Assembly: GCA_005786775.1 (NCBI GenBank)
Contig: SYDD01000267.1
Span: 1-5,225, forward strand
DNA: 5,225 nucleotides
Direction of reading: 5' to 3'
From: Opitutaceae bacterium
GTDB lineage: Bacteria; Verrucomicrobiota; Verrucomicrobiia; Opitutales; Opitutaceae
Part shown: in pieces, positions 1 to 5,225 of the stretch
How positions within the stretch are numbered: position 1 is the stretch's first letter
Layout: each line of letters begins with the position of its first letter
The notes under the pieces: model-generated
What the model was told of the DNA's origin: nothing
The model's input: the letters and a program-made list of their open reading frames with translations, nothing else
Database searches by the model: none
Position numbers and translations under genes: made by a program

Positions 1-1079
1 ACGATGCCGGTGGGGGCGCCATTGCCATAGACGTCCCCGGCGGGGACCACCCCGGGGTCGTCCTGCCGCCACTCGGCGATCGCCGTCGTCTGGCCGGGGC
101 GGCGGTCGGCGCCCCAGGCGCGTTTCCCGTCGCGCGAGGCGAAGCCGAAGTTCCCGTATTCCTGGAGGAAGGCGGTGCGGGCGGCGGGCGGGTCGTCGTT
201 GTCGTTATGGAAGACGTCCCCGAGGGAGGTCACGGCCTGCTCGTAGGAATTGCGGTAGTTGAACCCGATGGGCTCCACCTGCGTGCCGTCGGGATTCATC
301 CGGAAGGTGGCGCCGCCGATGTACACGTGGCCGTCGTCGCTCTTCTCGCCCGCGAACTCGGGGGGGCGGCGGGTGGTGATGGGGATGCCGCCGCCGCTGC
401 GCCCGCCGTCGTAGGGGCTGCCGATGCGGAAGGTGCGGCCGGAGCGGTCCGTGAAGTACGAGCCGCAGTTGCCGTGGTTAAAGTACCACTTGCCGTCGGG
501 GCCCATCGTGACCGAGTGCAGCGAGTGGTCGTGGTTGCGGCCGTCGAAGCCGGTGAGCAGCACCTCGCGCTTGTCCACCGCCGGGTCGAACCGGGCGTCC
601 CGGTTGACGTCCGTGTAGACGATCAGGTCAGGCGTGCAGGAGACGATGATCTGGTTGTCGATGACCGCGATGCCCATCGGCGCGAGCAGCTCGGGCTCCT
701 GGACGAACACGCTGGTGCGGTCCGCGACGCCGTCCCTATCGGTGTCCTCGAGGACGAGGATGCGGTCGCCGGCGGGGTCCTTGCCGGCGTGGCGGCGGTA
801 GTTGTAGGCCTCGGCGACCCAGATGCGTCCCTGCGCGTCGATGTCGAGGTTGGCCGGGTTGCGCAGCTGCGGGGTGCGGGCCCAGAGGGTTACCTCGAGG
901 TCGTCGGGCGCGGCGAGCATCGCCGGCGGGATGAAGGGGGCGGGCGGCTCGATGGGGGCCGCGGGCATCTTGGGCCGGGGCTCGCCCGCCTTGGGCTGGG
1001 CCGCGGGGAGGAGGGGCAGGAGGAGGAGGCCGGCGGCGGCGAGCGCCGCGCGCGCGGGGGCGAGGGGGGCAAAGGGCAT
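1..1079 (-). CDS. PVC-type secreted beta-propeller 'membrane-bound dehydrogenase' protein, N-terminal part (3' end beyond window)
   Basis: Reading from ATG at 1079-1077, the frame stays open to the left edge and gives 359 residues; the rest is outside. Residues 1-27 look like a signal peptide: one Arg at 10, an Ala/Leu-rich core at 11-25, then a likely cleavage near PAA-Q. There is no lipobox Cys. A Pro-rich linker (about 29-57) follows. From about 58 the protein resembles the beta-propeller found in Planctomycete/Verrucomicrobium proteins annotated as membrane-bound dehydrogenase or PVC-type heme-binding CxxCH proteins: NPANLDIDAQGRIWVAEAYN (74-93), RNHDHSLHS (181-189), GPDGKWYFNHGNCG (193-206). 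Two acidic loops resemble calcium sites: DTDRDGVAD (112-120) and DVNRDARFD (157-165). Family members are usually around 1000 residues, often with HEAT repeats and a C-terminal cytochrome c CxxCH motif. No CxxCH occurs in the visible part, so heme binding is unproven here. Substrate is unknown; enzymatic activity is inferred from family naming only. The family is fairly certain, the function is not. Confidence 0.88.
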   Translation of the reverse strand, partial: MPFAPLAPARAALAAAGLLLLPLLPAAQPKAGEPRPKMPAAPIEPPAPFIPPAMLAAPDDLEVTLWARTPQLRNPANLDIDAQGRIWVAEAYNYRRHAGKDPAGDRILVLEDTDRDGVADRTSVFVQEPELLAPMGIAVIDNQIIVSCTPDLIVYTDVNRDARFDPAVDKREVLLTGFDGRNHDHSLHSVTMGPDGKWYFNHGNCGSYFTDRSGRTFRIGSPYDGGRSGGGIPITTRRPPEFAGEKSDDGHVYIGGATFRMNPDGTQVEPIGFNYRNSYEQAVTSLGDVFHNDNDDPPAARTAFLQEYGNFGFASRDGKRAWGADRRPGQTTAIAEWRQDDPGVVPAGDVYGNGAPTGI

Positions 1080-1080
1080 T

Positions 1081-1109
1081 GCCGCGGAGGAAAGGGTTCC
1101 GCCCGCGGC
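1081..1109 (-). promoter_or_regulatory. Leader hairpin one base upstream of the PVC-protein ATG
   Basis: GCCGCGG at 1081-1087 pairs perfectly with CCGCGGC at 1103-1109 (7 bp). Inside, GGAA (1089-1092) pairs with TTCC (1097-1100) around a four-base loop. On the coding strand the structure ends one base before the ATG at 1079. It encloses GGCGGAACC (1103-1095), the only purine-rich stretch that could serve as a ribosome-binding site, although 15 bases separates it from the ATG, which is long. No AGGAGG-like site is seen on the coding strand. If it forms, the hairpin could mask the start. A regulatory role is inference, since GC-rich DNA makes such stems by chance. Confidence 0.35.
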
Positions 1110-1127
1110 TTGGCAATGCGGGAGGGG

Positions 1128-1157
1128 CGCGGCGCGCGGAGGGTCCGGCGCGCCGCG
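1128..1157 (-). terminator. Strong GC hairpin just after the carboxykinase stop, terminator-like but without a U-tract
   Basis: CGCGGCGCGC (1128-1137) is the exact reverse complement of GCGCGCCGCG (1148-1157), a 10-bp all-GC stem. Inside it GGA (1138-1140) can pair with TCC (1144-1146) around a GGG triloop, with one bulged base at 1147. It starts 7 bases after the TGA at 1167-1165. On the minus strand it is followed by CCCCTCCCGC, with no T-run, so it is not a classical intrinsic terminator. It could still pause polymerase, protect the mRNA 3' end, or attenuate read-through into the downstream PVC gene. Confidence 0.45.
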
Positions 1158-1164
1158 GGAGGTG

Positions 1165-4100
1165 TCAGGGCAGGACGGCGGGATCGAGGCCGATCGTGCC
1201 GGCGAGGGCCGTGGTTCGGCCGGGGTCGCGCGCGGCGGCCGCGGCGGCGCGCGCCGCCGCGAGCCGGGCGCGGATGCCCAGTTGCCCCGCGACATCGGCG
1301 TAGTTCGGGCGGGAGAGGAAATGCTCGAGGTAGGTGGCGGCCTGTTCCCAGTAGGCGACGTCGCGCCGGCGCTGCGCCTCGAGACGCGCGGCATACCAGT
1401 CGCTCGCGAGCAGGTTCTCGCGGGTGAAGAGCGCGCGGAATTCCGGGGCGTCCGCGCCGCGGCCCTCCCACTGGCCGTCGCGCATCAGGTGCAGCAGGGC
1501 GCGGAGCGGCGGCACGGCCTGCGCCACCGAGCCGTCGGCGAAGTAGCTCTCCGCGGCCGCGCGCATCGCCTGCACGATGTTTTCCATCCCGTCGGCGAAG
1601 ACCGCCGGGTCCTGCCGCTCGGGCCGGAGCAGTTCCTCGTCGAAGAGGGTGCTGGGGTTGCCGAGGACGCGCCCGCAGAAGGTCTGCACGAAGCGCGAGG
1701 TGATGCGCCAGCCGAGGCGGCTGGCCCGCACCGGCCGGCCGGCGTGCGTCCAGTCGGCGCAGCGCTCAAGGAATCCGCCCTCGATCAGGTGGCGGGGCGA
1801 GCGCTCCTCGGGGCTCATCCGCGCCCAGATCTCGGGCACGAGCAGGCTGATGTCGTGGTCGACGCGGAAGTGCGGCCCGATCCAGCCGGCGGCGGAGGAG
1901 AACACCGCGAGGTCCGTGAGGATGTAGCCGACGAGCGCGGCGTTGAGGTCGTGGATCGGCGGCAGGGCGTTGAACGGGCCCTTGGTGAGCGCGCCCTCCG
2001 AACCGGCGCCGGTGGTCGAGGGGGACTTGCCGGTAAGACTGGCGATGAAGTCCATGAACGCCTCGGGCAGTTCCTGGTAATGGAGCGGGCCGAAGACGCA
2101 CATCGGCCGGACGCCGGTTTCCGGCGGATTCAGGCGGCGCCCGGCCAGCACGGCGCCGACCGGGAAGAGTGCGGGCGTGGAAGGCGGCAGGCGCCGGTAG
2201 AGCTGCGCGCCGACCTGCGCGAGGTAGGAGGCGCGGGGGTCCTCGAGGTCCGGGCGGCGCTGGAGGTAGCGGGGATTCTTGGTCGGCTTCCCGTCGACGA
2301 TCCGGGGATGCGCGGGTGACGCGAGGTAGGCCGGGCGGGCTGCCGCGGCGAAGTTCGCGAGCAGGACCCGGATCGGCTCGGTGAAGGCGTCGAAGCCGAT
2401 CGCGTCCTCGACCAGGTGCCGGACGGCGGCGCGGTCGAGGGGCTCGTAATTGGAGAGGAAGTTGCCCGGGCGGGAGAAATCTCGCTCGGTGGTCCGGTCG
2501 TAGCCGCGGTGGATCGCGTCGTCGGGGCGCTGGAAGAGCGCGGACTCGCAGTTGGCGACAAACTTCACGGGGCGTCCCGCGCGCGCGGCGGCGGCGGGCA
2601 GGCCGGCCAGTTGATCCCCGGGCAGGATGATCGCCGCCGAGATGTCGTCTTCGGCCTGGATCTTGAGCGCGGGGTGGAAGTCCTTGCGCAGGCTGAACGT
2701 CCGCCAGCCGCCCTCGGGGGTGAAGCCGACGCGCAGGAAGTGGGTCATCGCCTTCTCGCCGCCGAACTTCAGCTCGTTGCCCGGGCGCCCGTTGATCGTG
2801 TCGACTGTGAAGTGGCGGCGCCAGTCGTCGCCCCACTCCGGCTTGTAGACGCGCTTGATGAGCAGTACCAGGTCGAGGATGTGCCGGGGGATCTCCGCGA
2901 GCCAGGCGTTGTAAGCGTCGGTGTAGTCCGGGCTGCGGCTGAGGAGCTTGACGACGGAGCCGAGCGAGCGCTCCGGGCTCAGCAGCGGGCGTCCGCGGGG
3001 CTTGTTACGCCCCGGATCGCGGAAGCGCTGGCCGTACTCGTGGCGCAGGATGGCGTCGATCGCGTCGAAGTCGCGCGCGAGGTCCCCGACGAAGTTCGGG
3101 GCGGTGAAGATAGCGTCGGCGATCGACTTGGAAATTTCCGACTTGCCGCCGCCCGAGACGGTGCAGGGCTTGTGGCAGAGGAGGCCCTCGGCGGTGGTGC
3201 CGCGCAGGCGCCAGCGGCGACCGTCCTCGGGCTTCACCATCTCGACCTTGTAGCCGGAGGGGAGGACGTAGGTGTGCCGGGGGAGGAGTTTGAGGGTGGC
3301 GGTGCCGCCGGCCGCGTCGCGCCAGCTAATCGACTGGGTGCGGAGGTCGAAGGCGGCGTCCTCGGGGACGTAGCAGATGTCCGAGTGCTGCCGGTCCCGC
3401 GCCCAGCCGCCCGGCTGGAGTTCCGCGCGGTCACCGAGCGTGCGGAGGGCGCCGGCGAAGGTGTGGTCGACGATCGCGAGGTGGCGGCTGAGCTGGAAGT
3501 CGGCGCCGAGATCGTAGCTGGGGAAGGTGAGAGCGCCGCCGGCGTGCTCCTCCTCACAGCGGCCGAGGAGATTGGCGGCGAAGCTGATTTGGGCCTTCAC
3601 CTCCTTCTTGCAGTAGCCGAAGGAGTTGTCGGCGATCAGGGTCAGCATCACCCCGCGCCGGACGCGGGCGGTGAGCTTGAATGCGACGCCGACGTAGTAC
3701 CGCTCCGCGGGCTCCTTCCAGCACATCCCGTCGCGGCGCTGGCGGGCGGTGGCCTCCGCGAAGGGGGGCAGGCCCAGCTCGCGCTTAGTCAGGCGGGTCA
3801 GGTGCGTGGCTAGGATGACGCCGCCCGTGTGGCCGGTCCAGTGTTCCGGATCGAGGGCGGCGTCGTTAGCCGGCAGGTGGGGGTCGCCCGCGTTGCCGAA
3901 GATGCGCTCGATGAAGTCGAGGTTGGCGACCAGGGCGCCGGGGACGAAGAAGCGGGTCTCCATCGCGCGGGCGGGGGTGCCACCGGGCACCGCGGGACAG
4001 ACCAGCGGGCGGAGCAACAGGGTGACGAAGCACTCGGCGGCGGCGGGCGCGGCGGCGGTGAACGGCAGCCGCAGCAGCTCGGGCGGCGGCTGCAGGGCGT

Positions 4101-4629
4101 GGCGCAGCAGGCGGCCAAAGACGGTGGGCGGGACGGCCTTCTTGTCGTCGGGCACGGGGAACCCGAGGTCCGCTACGTGGAAGATGCCCTGCGTGGTGCG
4201 GCGGTCGCTGCGGGGATTGTGCAGCACGCCCTGGCTGACCCGGTAGGAGGACAGGATGTCGCTGCGGTACTCGTCCGCCCCGGGGGGCAGCGAGAGCACC
4301 CGGGCGAGGCCGGCGCGATCGAGGACCAGCGTGGTGTGGGGTAGGCGGGGCACGTCCCCGGCGAGTGCCGATCCGGCCTCGAGGTGATCGTAGAGGAAGT
4401 TCTGCAGCCGCTGGTCGATCGGGCAGAGGTGGCGGGTTAGAGCGCGGTCTTTCTCGCGACTGACCGCGAGAAAGTGGTCCACCAGTGGTGCGAGGCCCTC
4501 GGCGCCCTCCGCGAGGGGCACTCCGGGTTGTCCGATCTCGCGCAGCTTCAGGTTAAGGTAGGTTACGAGCCCGGCGTCGGCCACGGGGGAGGCGGCGGCT
4601 GGGAGGGAGGGGAGGGCGGTGTGCGGCAT
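1165..4629 (-). CDS. Probable PPi-type phosphoenolpyruvate carboxykinase (diphosphate), 1154 aa
   Basis: This is a complete frame ending with TGA at 1167-1165. The likely reaction (EC 4.1.1.38) is phosphoenolpyruvate + CO2 + Pi <=> oxaloacetate + PPi, in the cytoplasm. The call rests on length (family about 1100-1150 residues, far longer than ATP- or GTP-dependent enzymes) and on blocks I remember from the Propionibacterium/Entamoeba family: GVLHNPRSDRRTTQGIFH (134-151), FGNAGDP (244-250), DNSFGYCKKEVK (334-345), CHKPCTVSGGGKSEISKS (485-502), FQRPDDAIHRGYD (699-711), GKSPSTTGAGSEGALTKGPF (867-886), WIGPHFRVDHD (916-926). Neither GKS block fits Walker A GxxxxGK[ST], and I see no nucleotide-type kinase loop, as expected for a PPi enzyme. 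I cannot map catalytic residues by eye. There is no signal peptide or membrane segment. The Ala-rich tail (1124-1133) is low complexity. I chose the ATG at 4629; a TTG at 4671 would add 14 residues (MVRFLHTGRRNHRR) that look like translated leader. Alternative: an uncharacterised homologue with altered activity. Confidence 0.8.
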   Translation of the reverse strand: MPHTALPSLPAAASPVADAGLVTYLNLKLREIGQPGVPLAEGAEGLAPLVDHFLAVSREKDRALTRHLCPIDQRLQNFLYDHLEAGSALAGDVPRLPHTTLVLDRAGLARVLSLPPGADEYRSDILSSYRVSQGVLHNPRSDRRTTQGIFHVADLGFPVPDDKKAVPPTVFGRLLRHALQPPPELLRLPFTAAAPAAAECFVTLLLRPLVCPAVPGGTPARAMETRFFVPGALVANLDFIERIFGNAGDPHLPANDAALDPEHWTGHTGGVILATHLTRLTKRELGLPPFAEATARQRRDGMCWKEPAERYYVGVAFKLTARVRRGVMLTLIADNSFGYCKKEVKAQISFAANLLGRCEEEHAGGALTFPSYDLGADFQLSRHLAIVDHTFAGALRTLGDRAELQPGGWARDRQHSDICYVPEDAAFDLRTQSISWRDAAGGTATLKLLPRHTYVLPSGYKVEMVKPEDGRRWRLRGTTAEGLLCHKPCTVSGGGKSEISKSIADAIFTAPNFVGDLARDFDAIDAILRHEYGQRFRDPGRNKPRGRPLLSPERSLGSVVKLLSRSPDYTDAYNAWLAEIPRHILDLVLLIKRVYKPEWGDDWRRHFTVDTINGRPGNELKFGGEKAMTHFLRVGFTPEGGWRTFSLRKDFHPALKIQAEDDISAAIILPGDQLAGLPAAAARAGRPVKFVANCESALFQRPDDAIHRGYDRTTERDFSRPGNFLSNYEPLDRAAVRHLVEDAIGFDAFTEPIRVLLANFAAAARPAYLASPAHPRIVDGKPTKNPRYLQRRPDLEDPRASYLAQVGAQLYRRLPPSTPALFPVGAVLAGRRLNPPETGVRPMCVFGPLHYQELPEAFMDFIASLTGKSPSTTGAGSEGALTKGPFNALPPIHDLNAALVGYILTDLAVFSSAAGWIGPHFRVDHDISLLVPEIWARMSPEERSPRHLIEGGFLERCADWTHAGRPVRASRLGWRITSRFVQTFCGRVLGNPSTLFDEELLRPERQDPAVFADGMENIVQAMRAAAESYFADGSVAQAVPPLRALLHLMRDGQWEGRGADAPEFRALFTRENLLASDWYAARLEAQRRRDVAYWEQAATYLEHFLSRPNYADVAGQLGIRARLAAARAAAAAARDPGRTTALAGTIGLDPAVLP

Positions 4630-4630
4630 G

Positions 4631-4647
4631 CGGCGGTGGTTCCGCCG
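4631..4647 (-). promoter_or_regulatory. Leader hairpin and candidate ribosome-binding site upstream of the carboxykinase ATG
   Basis: CGGCGG (4631-4636) and CCGCCG (4642-4647) form a 6-bp stem with a 5-base loop, ending one base before the ATG at 4629. On the coding strand the sequence GGCGGAACC (4646-4638) lies 8 bases from the ATG. Its GGCGGA part is the best Shine-Dalgarno candidate, though weak, and sits largely inside the stem. This supports the ATG over the upstream TTG at 4671, which has only a G-run before it. The same 9-mer occurs in the leader of the next gene. In the 76-base gap up to 4705 I see no convincing -35/-10 pair; a TTGGTG at 4671-4666 and GCATAC downstream are too close together. 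Confidence 0.35.
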
Positions 4648-4705
4648 ACCGGTATGCAGGAATCGCACCAACCCCGTGGCGGCTGCCGGGGCGGGCCGAT
4701 GCGCC

Positions 4706-5225
4706 TCAGGGCGCGACGGACTCGACGAAGGCGAATCGGCCCTGCTTCACCGTGATCACGACGGCGGCCTTGGTGGCGTTGCGCTGGGCGTCGAGGGTGG
4801 TATTGCCGGTGACACCGGAGACATCGCGGGTGGCAGCGAGCGCTTCGCGCAGCTTCGGTCCCTCGGTACCGCCGGCGCGGCGGATGCCGTCGGCAAGGAC
4901 CAGCACGGCGTCGTGGCCGAGCGCGGCCATCGCGTCGGGCAACTCCCCGTTCCAGCGGCGCTTGAACCGTTCCACGAAGCCCTGCACGGCGGGCGAGCGG
5001 TCCTCGGACGAGTAGTGCGTCGAGTAGTAGGTGCCCTCGACCGCAGCGCCGCCGATCTCCAGCAACTGGGGGGCCTCCCAGCCATCGCCGCCGAAGAGGG
5101 GCAGGTTCAGGCCGAGCTCGCGCGCCTGTTTGCAGATGAGGGCCGCCTCGGTGTAGTAGCCGGGGACGAAGATGCCCTCGACGCCGGCCGCCTTGATCGC
5201 GGTGAGCTGGGCCTTGAAGTCCTTG
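4706..5225 (-). CDS. Branched-chain amino acid-type ABC transporter substrate-binding protein, C-terminal part (5' end beyond window)
   Basis: The frame is open from the right edge (first full codon at 5224-5222) to TGA at 4708-4706, giving the last 172 residues; a full protein is usually about 370-400. The fragment matches the type 1 periplasmic-binding fold of LivK-like proteins. DFKAQLTAIKAAGVEGIFVP (2-21) is the typical 'flux through two loci' segment, where an opposed residue pair is surveyed across many family members. LPLFGGDGWEAPQL (41-54) matches the usual strand and 'G(G/S)DGW' ligand-cleft region. VEGTYYSTHYS (62-72) and PDAMAALGHDAVLVLADGIR (96-115) follow, the latter with the family's 'A..GYDA' type helix (here GHDA). 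GVTGNTTLDAQRNATKAAVV (137-156) is the usual C-terminal signature. It would deliver a ligand, probably an amino acid but possibly a short-chain amide or carboxylate, to a permease/ATPase pair not visible here. Signal peptide and ligand carboxylate-binding residues lie off the window. The stop is 76 bases before the carboxykinase ATG, close enough for co-transcription. Confidence 0.92.
   Translation of the reverse strand, partial: KDFKAQLTAIKAAGVEGIFVPGYYTEAALICKQARELGLNLPLFGGDGWEAPQLLEIGGAAVEGTYYSTHYSSEDRSPAVQGFVERFKRRWNGELPDAMAALGHDAVLVLADGIRRAGGTEGPKLREALAATRDVSGVTGNTTLDAQRNATKAAVVITVKQGRFAFVESVAP

Noticed and set aside
1228..1262. Dense CG-rich self-complementary run near the carboxykinase 3' end
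   Set aside because: It encodes the Ala/Arg-rich tail of the protein; alternating GCG/CGC codons give such symmetry without needing a structural role.
207..1427. 406-residue plus-strand frame opposite the PVC protein
   Set aside because: It runs past the start of the real gene and through the hairpin region, ending in an Arg-rich, low-complexity tail. It is a shadow frame.
823..2319. 498-residue open frame on the plus strand opposite the PVC gene and the carboxykinase C-terminus
   Set aside because: It spans two real minus-strand genes and the gap between them. Its product is a low-complexity Gly/Ala/Arg/Glu mix with no recognisable family, typical of antisense frames in GC-rich DNA.
1766..2836. 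356-residue minus-strand frame inside the carboxykinase in another reading frame
   Set aside because: Arg/Pro-rich product without family resemblance; the overlapping frame holds conserved motifs without interruption.
3130..3160. Possible P-loop (Walker A) at the GGGKS block of the carboxykinase
   Set aside because: The residue that should be the first Gly of GxxxxGK[ST] is Thr490. The second GKS at 867-869 has Ile at that position. Neither is a true Walker A motif.
2416..3813. 465-residue plus-strand frame opposite the middle of the carboxykinase
   Set aside because: It mirrors the real gene's codon pattern, has Val/Ala/Glu/Gly-rich composition and no recognisable motif, whereas the minus-strand frame shows conserved family blocks over the same bases.
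4701..4714. Short inverted repeat GCGCC/GGCGC around the stop codon of the binding-protein gene
   Set aside because: Only a 5-bp stem with no T-run, easily found by chance at this GC content; not enough for a terminator.

Overview
The window is very GC-rich (roughly 70% by eye). All real coding content lies on the minus strand, in three co-oriented genes with short gaps. The leftmost gene belongs to a family known mainly from Planctomycetes and Verrucomicrobia. Together with the base composition this suggests a PVC-superphylum bacterium, perhaps an Opitutus-like verrucomicrobium. The phylum is an inference from one family; the sequence carries no rRNA or other direct marker.

Reading in the direction of transcription, from right to left: (1) 5225-4706 is the C-terminal 172 residues of a branched-chain amino acid (LivK-type) ABC transporter substrate-binding protein, cut by the right edge. 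(2) After a 76-base gap, 4629-1165 is a complete 1154-residue protein. From length and remembered conserved blocks I identify it as a diphosphate (PPi)-type phosphoenolpyruvate carboxykinase, a family often left as 'hypothetical protein'. (3) After an 85-base gap holding a strong GC hairpin, 1079-1 is the N-terminal 359 residues of a secreted PVC-type beta-propeller 'membrane-bound dehydrogenase' protein, cut by the left edge.

The three genes need not form one pathway. The transporter component would bind an amino acid or related small molecule in the periplasm. The carboxykinase would link phosphoenolpyruvate and oxaloacetate in the cytoplasm using PPi/Pi rather than a nucleotide. The PVC protein would act outside the inner membrane. 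The hairpin after the carboxykinase stop makes read-through into the PVC gene uncertain.

The most interesting points are the PPi-type carboxykinase itself, and a hairpin ending one base before the ATG of both gene 2 and gene 3, each containing the same 9-mer GGCGGAACC. I saw no tRNA, rRNA, CRISPR array, insertion sequence, attachment site or convincing promoter. No stretch over 300 bases lacks a gene.
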